A DNA stretch of 64,000 nucleotides from contig NC_092581.1 in assembly GCF_037975245.1 (NCBI RefSeq), positions 3,298,001 to 3,362,000 on the forward strand, read 5' to 3'. Positions within the stretch are counted from its first letter, which is position 1. Each line of letters begins with the position of its first letter. The notes under the pieces are model-generated. The model saw only the letters and a list, made by a program, of their open reading frames with translations. It searched no databases and was not told the DNA's origin. Of this stretch, positions 37,513 through 50,501 are shown piece by piece. The translations under genes and the position numbers were made by a program. This DNA is from Apostichopus japonicus (lineage: Eukaryota; Echinodermata; Holothuroidea; Aspidochirotida; Stichopodidae).

Positions 37513-40426
37513 TGGTTTCTTTTAAAAAACAGCCGTTTGCAACGTCTCATTTCTAACTGTTTCAAAGATTCTACCAATAAGGCCAGCTGAGTGAAAACTT
37601 GTAAACTAAAATAAGATTGCAATTGAGATGGAAGTAATGAAAACACCTTGTTGATGTTTGCATCCAAATGACGTAACAAGTCATTAATCACATTGCTGGA
37701 TTGTAAACAGTTCGTTGGCCAAATACTTCTCTGTATTAGTGTTCGTCACATGTGCAAACGTTAATTGCAAATGTTCACAATTCATCGTACTGAACATAGA
37801 CGATCAATAGGAGCATTCATTGCTTGCTCTAGTTAGCTCAGTGTGCCAATCCAAGTAGGTAATATAATTTAGTTCCGGGGGATTTCGTTTTTCTGCGTAC
37901 AAGTCATCTTACACAAGCAGGAAGAAACTGGTTCCTTTTCTTGTAAGGACTAATTATCAAGCATAATGAAAGGGCTTATTACAAAGCATTATGTGTGTAA
38001 GTATTAATCAAAGCCTGTACTTCAGGATAAAAAACTATTATAAACAATAAAGTTTTTTTTTTTTTACTGCATTCTTTTGTAACAGTTCATATAATTTGAC
38101 ATTACTTTCATTACAGTATCATTTAAGTTTCTACTGTACATAAATACAGCACAAACTGAAAATAGTCACGACAAAAAAAGAATTACATAGCTTGTATTGC
38201 AATGGGATAGTTTCTGAGCAAAGACTTTTTTTTTCATTCTCTAGAAAGCACTACATGTATTTCAAATTTTACATTCCTCTTTTCAAAAGTCCACATTATA
38301 TATTGTTTTTTAAAAACAGTTTTTATGAGAAAATACTTGTCCAAATTTTGTGTAGCAGATTTTGAGGCTCAGAAATTGGTCTCTTATAAAGTATCAATGG
38401 TTCCTGTGTAAGAAAAAAATGCTAGACATCTTTCGACTTGTAAATAGCAATTGGACCTATTTTTGCATACTGTAGCATTTTGCAATGCAATATTTGATAA
38501 ATGCTTCCCTGGTTAAAATGGTAATTAAGTTAGTAATGTTCATCAATATGTCAATATTCCATTGTTTCTTAGATTTGTTCATGAAGAGAGCAGTGGGCGA
38601 TGTGCAACACACAATATGCACTCATGGTGTAGCACATGTGTACGATAATGCATATATGAAGAGGTGAGGGGCACATTGACCCGGAGGAGCGTCAATGGGG
38701 GGAGGGGGGAGAGTAGGCGCAATGCTTAATGTTACCACGTAAGCTACTTAGGCTGATAGGATAGACTGGAAAGTGCAATAGTAGATTTGAGACAGGTGAG
38801 AGAGGAGAGCAATAAATTATCAACATGCAGCTTTCTGTCTTGTCACAATTGGTCAAGTATTATTCTACTTACACATCTTGTCAAAAGTAGGGGCAAAGCT
38901 GCAGCCTACTGCAGCCTGGCTGCATAGGAGGATGTAATCTTTTTGTGTGGTGTAGCTTCAAACAATAGACACTGCAGACTGTCTAAACAGAGAATCCTCA
39001 TTGGTTGATATTGATTCAGCATTGCTGAGCAGGATTTTGCAGCTGCTGCAGCTTTTATAAAAATATAAAAAATTATAATATATTTTTATTATAATTTTTT
39101 TTTTTTTAATTTTTTTTTTTTTTTTAAATTATAATTGTTTCTTTCTTTTTCCAGTGCCTATATCAGATTTCAATCTAAGGCAATCTAAAACATTCTTCCC
39201 ACTTTTTCGTCATTTTACCAAACGAAGGTTAATTTAAATAACTAAATGATCGATGATCGGTATCTCATCGTTCGAACAACGTCAGCACTGGTAAATACCT
39301 GTGTACATACTACACTGATGTTGGAATCTTAATTGTAGAATTATATTGCAAAAATTCTCCAAACCCCATTTCTATCATGTCAAACATGTTTTGCTTTTCC
39401 ATACTTGCCCTCAAAACTTGCTATGAATCAGTCAATTCTATCTGCAGACCTCTTATGAGCAAATCGAACCGTCACTTGTCGCGAATTACTTCCAATGACC
39501 ATGCAACATGTGAGTGACATACCCTGGGGGATCATTTGCGCTGACTTCTCTCAAAGTCCGTAAAATACCTGTCAAATTCCAGAGTTTTGCCAAAGGGTTA
39601 ACATTCTCTATTCGGAGAAAAGTACATGTCGGTCTCTCTCCTCCTTGTCAATCCGTAATTTAAACAAATGTCTTCCGTTTTTTGTTTTTGGTCTCTGTCT
39701 TATGTTTTTGCACGGTACAGTGAATAGCCTTGGGGTATTTAAGCAAAATGCGAAGAAAAACTTGTATCGTCAGATAATCGTAAATTATAAATAAATTTGT
39801 TGGTGCCTCTTGTCATACTTTTGTTTCGTGGGGGGAAAAAAAATCCCTAATTATGTTACAAGGAATTAAATCAACGACTTACAGGAGGTACAAGTTGGAC
39901 GGACTGCCACTGGCCGGTTTATCTCATATGATAGTTTCCCACGATGGATACCGGCTACACAGAGCCTGCTGACGGCTCGACCGATAACAAATTATTCTTG
40001 TTTTTTTCACATGTGGTTGGAAACCCTTTTATTTCTTGTTTAGTTGTTAACTGCTTGTGGTTGAAAGCAAAGGTGAAAAACTTACCAGTCTGGGTACAAT
40101 TTATAATAGATGTTACTTATCTGTCTCCTACAGTTTTACATATTTACCAGGCTGAACTGGTAGCATTCTTGTACCGCAAACCCGAGGACCCTCTCCATGC
40201 AAAAACAGACAAATTTCAAGAACACTTATGCAGTGCTCACAGTAGATGAGAAAGATGTTACAGCAGCTAGTACTTTTTGAAATCAATTCTGATAGTAATT
40301 GTACATTACATTTCCAACAAGTGCTCAAATGCAGGGTCAGAGAGTTAAATGATTGAAACCCTTTTAAAAAGTTGTACATGATCACAATATATCTTTCACC
40401 AAATGGCCTGTTAGGATAATTTTTCT
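37513..40426. other. Gene-free AT-rich spacer
   Basis: No supported exon. It holds a dispersed repeat copy at 38768-38823 (GAGACAGGTGAGAGAGG core) and a very AT-rich inverted repeat (AAAATTATAATA 39069-39080 with TATTATAATTTT 39087-39098) followed by poly-T. Confidence 0.4.
38768..38823 (+). repeat. Dispersed repeat copy (GAGACAGGTGAGAGAGG core)
   Basis: GGAAAGTGCAATAGTAG, then GAGACAGGTGAGAGAGGAG and CAATAAAT, in the same order as at 14936. Confidence 0.45.
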
Positions 40427-40681
40427 AATGCTAATACCACTCTATACTGTCCTCTCATATATTGCTTCAGAGCACTCGTACTGACAGTATGAACAGTTCT
40501 CCTAACATTTATCTTCTTCTGCACTGTATTCTCATATCATGCTTCAAAGCACATGTACTGACAGTATGAACAGTTCTAACCTTTATCTGATTCTAATGCT
40601 AATACCACTCTATACTCTCCTCTCATATCTTGCTTCAGAGCACTCGTACTGACAGTATACACAGTTCCTAACCTCTATCTT
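40427..40681 (+). repeat. Tandem triplication of a 75-95 bp unit
   Basis: Three direct copies (about 40427-40520, 40521-40594, 40595-40681) share the words CTCATAT, TTGCTTCAGAGCAC or a variant, GTACTGACAGTATGAACAG and AACCTTTATCT. Copies 1 and 3 are the closest pair and copy 2 lacks the first 20 or so bases. This is a local duplication with no coding potential. Confidence 0.8.
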
Positions 40682-42022
40682 TTATATGATCTATTCATAC
40701 TACTTTTTTTATACTGTCAGACATGGAAAATACAGTTTATAAAACAAAATTGTCCCAACTGGGTGGTACCAAATACGAGCCTAATTTGCATACAAGATTC
40801 GGGAAAAAAACTTTACTGGCAGCGGTGATTTGGTACCGTTAGGGCTACTGAGTGTCAGCTGCTGATGCAACATGCAGCATTATACTGTACATGTACATTA
40901 TTAGGCAAGGAAATTAGTTCAGTGAGTTCATATTGAGCAGAACACTTGTACTGAAATCACCCTCGTAGGAGACGCCATTCGGTTTGAGAATGATTCGAGA
41001 TGTAGCACGTTCAATAAATCTCACGATTTGTAACATGAGAGAGTTCTTATCATTAGTCCCAAGGTTACATGATACAAGCAGTGCTACGGTAGAAAAGGCC
41101 TACATATCGATTTGAAATAAATCGGCAAATGTAATTTGTGCTTCGGGGGCTGAATAAATAATATTTGTAATTGATATAAGCCATGTACAGACGGGTCTAT
41201 ATATTGATTCCGTTGGCTAACAGTTCCAACTAGATTGGGAGATGTTTTTTGTGACGAAAAGACAACTAGATTTGAGGCCTTCCTTGGAAGACCTGCAGCT
41301 AGTTAAATGTCTACAAAAAAGATCTGCCTCAAAAGTACTTTGAATGTTGCCTCAGAAATCTATGAATTCTACGAATTCTATGTACCTAAGGGTTCGAGAC
41401 ACACGACAAAGAGTTTGCTCTTTATATGCATGCATGAAGTGTTATTAAATATGGAAGGTAAAAAAACTGAATTCAAGTTCAATTTCTTTTGGCAGAGACT
41501 ACAAACATTGTCCATGAAACCAGACAGGGAACATAGAAAAACAATGCTTTACACCAGGGAGTTGCAAGATATAATATACACAGACAAGACTTTTGCACAT
41601 GTAGGGTAGCATGCAACGTTTGCTCCAAGGCATAAACATATTTTTTATTTTGTTTTGTTTTGGGTTTTTTGTCATCTTTCAATCAATTCATCTGCATGCA
41701 TGGTAAACAAGGGATTGGATCCTTCAGGATTGAGGGTAACTTCTCTCAGCTAAAGAACAGAAATCGGGTCACCGTCACTCTTTACTATGAAAGAAGGTCA
41801 GGATCATAACGATATATAAACAAAGTCTCAAACGATGTCAAAGGTATTTAATGCTCTACCTTTTAATGACAGTTATTCGGAGCTAATTCCACCCAAAGGT
41901 TTTTATACACCGGTGAGATATAATGCAGGTTTTTAATACCTGTGATATTCAACTTCATAAAAATCGCTTTTGAACTGACATTGAAGCTAATTGATACAAA
42001 ATGTCCTAACTGGTTTTATATA

Positions 42023-42104
<82 letters not shown>

Positions 42105-43111
42105 TATACTTACAATGATTATGATTATGCTTACATGCTTCACCACTACAACTGTACTTTCAAATTCTATCTATCTAATTCAATCCACAAGACAAGTTGA
42201 TAAGACGGTTCAAGACAATCATGATCAGCATATTATAGGTATCATCAAGAGTGATGCTTTAACCTGGTCATGTCTCTAAATCTATTACGATAGGAACACA
42301 TTACAAACCTTGGTTCCCTCCTCCCTATTCAACCCCCTCCCCCCCCAAGCCTCTTTCCCCCTCCTCCCATCTCAACTTTCTACCGCTTCAATTCCTTCAA
42401 CTTTGTGACATTACAATCTCGCTGCAACTAATCTAAGATAAGACAGCATTTCACACATACACAAGCTATAGTAGCTGTTTTTTTTTTCTTTACTTTTAGT
42501 TTCCTAAATTCTGCTTTCTCACAAAATCTCCTTTAGCTTATGACAATCCATATATCCCTCTCCACAGATTCACTTCTGCCAAAAAGAGAATGACGAATAT
42601 CCACAAGGATCCCCGTTTACGTCAAGATTGCAATCTCAGTTGCGTTAGCGACAGCCGATCCTTGTCTCTTTGCGACAGCGAGGGTTTACGCTAAGTGTCT
42701 CAGCCGATCTTTGGAGAACCCTTGAGTTCCGACAGTGGGATAATTTAACGTTGAGACAAACATTTCGGAAGAGGCGAGAATGAACGGTAAACTTCAAAAG
42801 TAAGTCAGGGTAATGAAATCTTAAATGTTTGCTATGTTTAGGCCCCAAGCTGACAAAAACTGAGCTTGTCTTTAAAAACTTCAAATTGCAAACCTTGAAG
42901 AGTAAACCGGTCATATGTATGTATTAAAGATGGCAACTAATGTAAATATTATGTAAGTGGAACAAAAATGCCATTTTTTTCAAGTTTGATGTTACTGGCC
43001 ACTCACTTAGTGATGGATCTCCTAGCATCACTGCATCGCAGGCAATATATATACATGCGTACATACAGTATGTAATTGTACCACAGCTCCGAATTGCTGG
43101 TAGGGCTAACA
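40682..43111. other. Gene-free spacer with AT microsatellite
   Basis: No exon is supported. It includes the AT/GTATA microsatellite at 42016-42108, a C-rich run at 42330-42370 and a higher-complexity segment at about 42590-42790 without recognisable features. Confidence 0.4.
42016..42108. repeat. (AT)n microsatellite with GTATA interruptions
   Basis: About 93 bases of alternating TA with three GTATA interruptions. Confidence 0.95.
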
Positions 43112-43116
43112 TCAGA

Positions 43117-43487
43117 AGGTGGTAGTGAGTTGGTGGGAGAGGGGAAAGAAGGGGGAGAAGTGGGTGTATATATAGGTACTTGTTTAAGGTGGTAGTGAGT
43201 TGGTGGCGAGAAGAAAGAAGTGGGGAGAGAAGGGGTGCATACACTGTTGCTAGTATAAGGTGGTAATGAGTTGGAGAGCAGAAAGGAAAGGGGGCAGAAG
43301 GGGATGCAGACATATCTACCAGTATAAGAAGGTGGTACTGAGTTGGTGGAAGAGGGGAAGAAAAGGGGGCAGAAAGGGGCAAAGGAGGTGCAGACATTGG
43401 TGCTAGTATCAGAAGGCTGTCAAGATTTGGTTCTAAAAATGGGGAAAGGAGTGTGGCAGAAGGGGGTGTATACATTGCTAAAATATT
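43117..43487. repeat. Minisatellite, about 70-bp unit, five copies
   Basis: Five direct units each start near AGGTGGTAGTGAGTTGG, continue through a G/A-rich middle (AAGAAGGGGGCAGAAG) and end with a stretch like TGTATACATTGCTAGTATAAG. The fifth unit is the most diverged. A 183-codon minus-strand frame (42924-43475) runs through the array because unit lengths happen to keep it open. Its product is a Pro/Leu/Ser-rich repeat, not accepted as a gene. Confidence 0.8.
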
Positions 43488-43712
43488 ACAAATTTGAATA
43501 CAATATCTAGGTCTTCGGCACTATGCAGATGAGCAGATTCAAAAGAAGTGAAGAGACAGGTAAGCTTAGACAATCCTGGTATAAAACTGCAGAGTGTACA
43601 TGCCTCTGCAAGAACATCAAAATAATATTTTTTTATTTTATTTCATACGGAAGTGATTAGCTTTTAAAATCAGAGAACTAATTTGCCTCAAGTCAAGAAG
43701 TTAATGGATTGA

Positions 43713-44195
43713 ACTGAACATAGGGTCACCGAAAGACCAAATACCAGCTGGCAAAGAGAGACGAAGTTGCACGAGGACAACAACGGTAGAAATACTTCCC
43801 CACAATTCAGACGGTACTACGAGAAGGCGGTCTTTGGAGCAAGTTTCAATCGTCATGCCTTCATTATTGGAGATACAACAAAGATTATGTGGCTGATAGT
43901 GATTTCAAGTGTGGAACAAGTTGGTAAATACAAAGTTAATACCTAATTTTGTGAACTCTTGGACAAAACACCAGCTATAACCATCTCAGAAATTATAAAA
44001 CAAAAACTTCCATATGACATGTCTCAACTAGCAAGCTCTTGAAGACTTGAAGTAAGTTCAACTGCTCCAAATCCATGTGGGGAGGTCAACGTTCTTGAAA
44101 ACGACAACAGGAAGAGAGGCGAAGTTTCAAACCATGTTCTTCCACAAAACTCACAATATTTAATTGACCCAGTTATTTGTACCCTGTTTTATTGA
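43713..44195 (+). pseudogene. Coding-like frame with two internal stops (unidentified relic)
   Basis: One frame stays open for 77 codons, meets TAA at 43944, runs 31 codons to TGA at 44040, then 50 codons to TGA at 44193. Three stops in about 161 codons is sparse for such AT-rich DNA, and residue use looks protein-like (for example HAFIIGDTTKIMW). No ATG starts it, no convincing splice sites remove the stops, and I do not recognise the sequence. A decayed gene, a transposon coding fragment or chance are all possible; chance cannot be excluded from sequence alone. Confidence 0.25.
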
Positions 44196-47100
44196 CCAGG
44201 AAAAAACTTAGATGCAACTTTTTTCTTTTCCTTGTTTTGGGGGGCTTTTCTTTTTCAAATGTTGAATATGTATAAGTTGTATGATCTAGAAAGTGCTAAA
44301 TTCTTAAGCCCCATGCGACTCGGTTTTAGGTAAAATAGGTTAACCCGTTAGGTTCACCCATACTCCGATGGGTCAAAACTGACATTCCATGAAAAGGTTT
44401 CAGTATAATTACCCCAATTCTGTACTATAACATTCAGCTGTATCAACAGAATTAGCACCGTACCTATAAATGCATGAATTTATTGCATATTAGGTGTACC
44501 ATCATTCTCCACCCCCTTTCCCCCCCCCCTTCCTGCCCCCTAATACATTCTGAATTTTGTTAAGATTGTAAAGGAAACTTCAACCTTGCAGAATTATTAA
44601 GATTCCGGCTAGGGGCCCGTCTTTGGGTTACCCATGTCATTGCTATGCAAATAACATGTAAATTATCACCAATCATCGTATATAAACTTGTTTCGTTTAC
44701 CAGTGAGAGATGTTTCGGTCCTTATACGTAGTTTATCGTATCATATAGACTTGCGAGACGAACATATGCGAGAATAGGGAAGAAAGACCTGCAGGGCAAA
44801 CCAGATCGGAGCTGGTTTACCCATTTTCTCTTCTAGAATAAATTTACATAGCAGGCCAAAGCTCGGTGATGTGAACGAATGAAGGTGACGACACATAAGA
44901 TATTAAAGCATACATCTCCTCGTAATTCCTCGTGGCACAAATTCACACATTGAAATCATCCAAAAGGTTACATTTATCGGTTTAATCTATGACTCATAGC
45001 TGCTATACTTAAAACCTGCGGACAGCGTTGTAATAGTGTTGTAAACATGCTACACTGAATATGATTTGGACTGATTTACTTCAAGCAAATCTATTAAAAG
45101 GAACTCCTGATTTGTCAAGCTCTAGTCCAGTGGCAAATCTCAACCAATTAGAATCATTGTGACATGGACGACACATTACGTCGCTCTGGGAAAATGTTTT
45201 AATTGGTATGCATGCAGCTTTATTCTTTCGGTTACATCTCCCAACATTACTAACAAATGAAATTAAGCCATGTAGCATCTGGCACATTTACTACAGGTGT
45301 ATGAGACTTTGGGCAAGTCCAAATGCTCAAAGTCATATCCACATATTTTTCTTTTCTTCCAGGGAGTCTCCTACTTTGTTAAGTCTTTTTAAGACTTTAA
45401 AGGAGACTTCCTTTCCCATTGTACACAATTGGTGATAAAACAAATAAATTAATTAAACACATGTATGACAGGCTTACAACAAGTCCAATTGTTTTTACAA
45501 ATGTTTTATTTTAATAGTCAGATTCATCAAAGTCCAGGGATATATTCTCACTAATGGCAACGTCCTAAACTGTCGTAAACCACCTCTACAGACAATTTAT
45601 ACTGGTGAATGCATTAAATAAAACAATGACCTTTAGATGTTTACGCATGTCATTAGGTATATACCTCATAAAAACTACTGTCCTACTTTTACTACAAACT
45701 TGCATTATTACGGCACTATTCATCATTGTACCTACGTGTATTACGTACACTGTAGCTCCACCTAAACCAGTCAACGACATCTATCCCTTTCACAAAGTTT
45801 ACATACGACCAAACATCTTACGACTTAAGCGTTATATATAGGACGCACGGTATGCTGGTCACTCACAACCCAAACTCTCAGCATATAATTTAATTTGAAC
45901 AAGATCCTGTCACTCTTAACTGACCCTGTGAGAGATGAGAATCGTAAATGGATTCAGACTTTCCGTTTCATATTATTATTACTATTTCGTTATTTCTTTT
46001 CCTTTTTTTGGTTTCCCTGATCAATCCGGTTGGTATGGTGCTATGTTACACCATATGTATGCATTGAGAGAGAGAGAGAGCCATTAACGTGCAGTTTACT
46101 CAGCGAGAGGCGGCCCTGGTTACTGGATACTCAAATTCGGTGTGTATTTGTGCTCCCTTGTGGAAAGGTGATAAGACTACAGGGAGGTTTCCCAGTGTAG
46201 ATTCCATTCTACACAGTTAGGTTTTCGTACCGTTATTTATGATACGAACAGCGAAACACTATAGTAACCACTGATTTTATAATACAGAAATATAGATAAG
46301 AATACAGAAAGGGTTGAGTTTTCGAAAGACATACCGAATGACAGACCAAAGGAGAACGGTCATACAAAAATGGAAGAAATACCTTCTCAAACGGCTATGT
46401 TTGAAGTGTCAAAAAAAGCGTCGTAACAAATTTTGATTTGAAATATTACAGATCCATATTTAAAACTTGAAGTATAAAAAGAATTTAAAAACTGAAATGT
46501 AAGGAAATCAAAATCAAACGAAATTAAAGGAATTAAGTGAAATGAAATTAATCATTCAAAATGGTCAGTAATTTTTCCAATTTATATATTTTGTAATCGT
46601 TGCTTTTTTTTCATGAATTTATTGAGACTTTCTATGTACAGTATGATGCCTGTACGCATAGCAATTTCAGTCAATTTGTGTAACAGTTGATGAAGCAGTC
46701 ACAGTAAACCATACTGTGTTAACTCGTACACATTTTATATATCTGATGATCTCTGCCAAAATAACCGTGAAAACAACGCATTAAATCATCCCATTTCTTT
46801 TCCACAAAAATATAATACTTAGAAGGTAAATAAGTTAGCAGAAATGACGAGCAAGTCAATATATGTCTCACTTGTTCGATTTTTCAGTGGCAGATTCTGA
46901 TGTTTCCATGTAGACGTCAATTAGAGAATGTTAGATCATCCATTTTATGCCTACAGTTAACTGATCCATTTTCTTGTTATCATGACTATTAAATCAAGAT
47001 GTTGTCATTAAATGAAATGGATGGATCGGGATGACAAGCTCAATGCACCATTGTTGGAAAAGGAAAGTTCAAAATTTTGTAGGTTAATGGAGAGGGAAAT

Positions 47101-49722
47101 TATGTCATTATTCATGGAACAATTTTTCAATCAGATGAGTTTTTGCTTCATTTTTGAAAATATTTTTGCAGGAGCATTATCATCCATGGTTAGAATATCA
47201 GGAACTGGCATGTAGCCATGTGCCCCCCTCCTCCTCCCCCACCATTTTTTCCCTTTAAATTTCTAGCTCAATAAAAAAAAAAGTAAGGTTGTATCTACAT
47301 AGATAAAAAGTTCTGTTGTAGAAAACATGACTACAACATGAATACTTTCTTTATTAGTAGGGTTGATCTCCAACTACCCCCCACCCCCATCTCTCTCCAC
47401 CCCATCTCTCCCCATCCCATTTCCACCTTATTCAATTTCATGGGGGATTCGTGGGAAATTTAAATTTGATCAAATTGAACCGAGTGTAGGCCTACGAGAC
47501 AGCATTGGCCACTCACTATAGAGCTGTCATAGTGTAGGTTTTAATGTATTCATAGGCTGGGAATTGAGAAAATATGTACAGAATTTTAGATAAGTTTGTC
47601 TTTATAAGTACTCTTGTTATTGGCTGACATTGTTAAATTATACAATATATATTTGCTATGCAAGTGTGTCTCTTGAAATGTACATCAAGAATGTGAATAG
47701 CATGAATCTATAATATCCATGTATATATTGCATATCGCATATCTATGAAAACAAAAATTCTTCCGATAGGCCGAATTAATTTCAACAATATGCAGACTCC
47801 TAAGGATAATTTCCAAAGGGATTTGAAAGCCTTGAAATATGTTGTTGTAAAGTTAAATTAGTTCCTGAATTTGTCTACTTTGCAGCTCTATAAATCCAGG
47901 AGTTTGTACAGCCTGATGTGTCTAACGATTATATATTAAGAAGTATAAAGTACGGTGTCATTGGGTTATAGTATTAGTAATGAAAACACACACATTAGAA
48001 CAGATCTTCAAAATTTGTGGGAAAAGTACTAAATCTGATAAACTGCCAAGCAACTTTGCGGTCTACAATTTTTTTTCTTGCATCTGAAAATACTAAGATT
48101 AATTACTGTATGTATAAAGGATAAAGATCGCTTTTCTTCATATCTTTGCTTAAATTTGTAAAGTATTACACCTTGCTCAAAAAAAAAATTAAAGTTTGTT
48201 TATCAATGTATGCAAGGTACCAAATGACTAACTGTACAAACTAATTTCATTTTTTACTAATTGACTACAGCATATCCATATATATGCACTGCAACACTGT
48301 AATTAATACTTGTAAACTAATTAACTCACTATTACAAACTAATTAACTCACTACCCTATAAGATCATCACAATTTACAGAAATTAGGTATTGGAGGTAAG
48401 TGGACCGAAGAAATTATAATTTGTTTGTCTCCTCTGAACCAGAGCACACGAAGCACAGACATGTGTTAAGTATAAATTAAGGTGTACATAAACTCTTGTG
48501 AACCAGACATGTCCACAAAGACATTTTCAAAATTCATAACAATGCAGTGATAACTACTATACCACACGCACAACCTTTTATTGCGTGCATACCAAAATAG
48601 CACCGATTCAGTTGGTTGTTACTCGCTGACCATACAAAAAAAGTACTTAAGCTTTTGTCTGTACAGTGTTAGGATTAAATCAGCACAAACAATCTTCACG
48701 CCAGCCTTTATTCAGAAGGAAGAAAATAACCAGAGGCTATGCAGATTCTTGTCTGTTTCTCTGGGAACCTGTTTGCCTCTTCTTTTATACATTTTCCAGG
48801 CTTGTTGAAAATAGCAACAATTGCATTAATTCCCAATACACTGTCGCAATTTTATCGAAAGGCATTCCTGGGTCCCAACCGAAGGGAACTGCAAAACAAG
48901 ACACCTTTCACCCAAAGATGTATTGTTGTACGCATGCAACCATTACTAAGAGCTATTGAACAAACAATAATACTGTGAGGTCTCACATTAAATGCTTACA
49001 AACTGTGAACATATGTGAAGATCAATTCGTATTAACCTCTCAGTTAAATACAGTCACAGAATTTTCTTCTTTTTCACCTCTTTCAGATCCCTCTATTAGT
49101 TCAATATACCAGAATATATACACATATTATATGATATAAAAAAAACTATTCAGAGACATTTCTTTCAAACAGAGAAAGGCAGAACCACATAATTTTCTTT
49201 CGCTTAAAAAAAAAACACATGGTGGAGTTATATGGAGATAAATGATGCTGGCAGATAATGGAGGGGGAGAGATAGGGCCGAAGAGCGGCACTTCACAAAT
49301 AAGGATTGTCATCTAGGATTATTCGTCATAACACATGACCCTCTTTTTTTTTTCATAACCTTCATTAACGTTCCTTTTAATTGTTTCCTTTGAAACAAGT
49401 GGTCTTATCTTCCTCTGGGTAAAATTTTGTGAAAATCCCAGTCAGTAATTTCACACAAAGCATAGAGTTTGTGTGATCACCTTTTAGAATGTTCCGGTTA
49501 GGTTCTTGGAGATCATCAAGATGGCGATCAATTTGTGCAGGGTTGCAGAAAATACAAGTATGTACCAAAGGTGCTGCGAACATGATATACCACAATGTAG
49601 GGAATGCCTCTGGCTTGTACAGTACTGATGTAACTCTGTATGTCAATGCCACATATATATGCCTATTAATTGCTTTACAATTAGCATGCCAATTAGCATG
49701 CCAAATATGTCACACATATGTG
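44196..49722. other. Gene-free DNA
   Basis: No supported exon. Noted within it: a 44-bp double-stem hairpin at 45365-45408, an octamer ATGCAAAT near 44644, a short GA run near 46069-46079, C-rich runs near 47224-47245 and 47380-47420, and short TAATTAACTCACTA duplications near 48318-48353. Short open frames (for example 48581-48959) overlap in several registers and have no motif or splice support. Confidence 0.4.
45365..45408. repeat. Compact nested hairpin
   Basis: AGTCTCCT (45365-45372) pairs with AGGAGACT (45401-45408), and inside it AAGTCTT (45381-45387) pairs with AAGACTT (45391-45397) around TTT. Like the hairpin at 6901 it carries TTAAAGGAG, so both may stem from the same palindromic element. 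Confidence 0.5.
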
Positions 49723-50022
49723 CAGGGATGTGCTCATACCAGGTGCCCCGGGGGGCTGCTCCTGGCAGTTCTGAATGCCGCCCAGCACCGGTATTTTTAA
49801 CATTTCCACCCAGCACTATTTTTTAGTATTAATTTAACAAATTTTACAATTACCAAAATATGGGTGAATACAGAAATAGATCCAGAATAAGAAAAGATAG
49901 CACCATTTACCATCCAAGCATACGTCATTTGGAAAAATCCCTTAGACCGCTCCCAGGATGTGAATCACACTACATGCCGCACAAATCCGCCCGGAACTCA
50001 AATATTCATGAGCACATCCCTG
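49723..50022. mobile_element. Candidate hAT-like MITE, 300 bp
   Basis: Perfect 15-bp terminal inverted repeats: CAGGGATGTGCTCAT at the left and ATGAGCACATCCCTG at the right. The flanking 8-mers CATATGTG and AATGTGAG agree at five of eight positions, which could be a decayed 8-bp target duplication. No transposase could fit. The ends differ from the CAGTGGCGGAGC family, so it would be a separate hAT-like group. Confidence 0.65.
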
Positions 50023-50450
50023 AATGTGAGAACCCATCTGATTCCTAACATGCAGTTAGGCCTACAGAAGCAACCCTTTGAGGGGTGTTGGGAAACCATT
50101 CCCCCTCTCCCAATAATAATTGGATCAATGTTTTGCATGACTGATGTTACAAACAGCAGCACTTTCTAGGGCATCAGTCAACTAATGATGAGAAATTTAC
50201 GATGGTTTCAATGAGTGTAGAAAGGACAATAAGATACAGGTTATCAGCCTCTCTGGTCGATCCTATGCATATATATACGTTAGGTTCGTCCTAGGCAACG
50301 ATTGAATTAGGCTGCTATACCACTTAGCCTACACATACTACTGATCATGTTACGACCCGAATAAAATGTGCAAGCATGTCTGATCTGTACGTATTGAAAA
50401 GTTAGTCAAATCATGATGAGGAAATTTAAAATCTAGTAGGGCCTACTTAC

Positions 50451-50501
50451 CACTCTCTTTCGCCTCCTCGCAGCATAATTAGCATAGTTGGTACCAGCCA
50501 T
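50451..50501 (-). CDS. First coding exon of an unidentified minus-strand gene
   Basis: On the minus strand ATG at 50501 opens 17 codons, MAGTNYANYAARRRKRV, that end exactly at a consensus donor (GTG followed by GTAAGT, 50450-50445), phase 0. An in-frame TAG lies about 60 bases upstream in the same reading, which supports this ATG if no intron intervenes in the leader. The N-terminus has a basic ARRRKRV cluster. Upstream (50895-50904) is an ETS-type site, usual in broadly expressed promoters. I did not locate the second exon; it must lie below 50,440 on this strand. The gene is divergent from the plus-strand gene at 52969. Product unknown. The longer 95-codon frame in another register (50479-50766) has no such exon structure and is not preferred. 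Confidence 0.5.

Noticed and set aside
37015-37590. 191-codon plus frame and 133-codon minus frame
   Set aside because: Translated polypyrimidine tract (Ser/Phe or Glu/Lys); no other gene signal.
42924-43475. 183-codon minus-strand frame
   Set aside because: Runs through a five-unit minisatellite; Pro/Leu/Ser repeats without splice or domain support.
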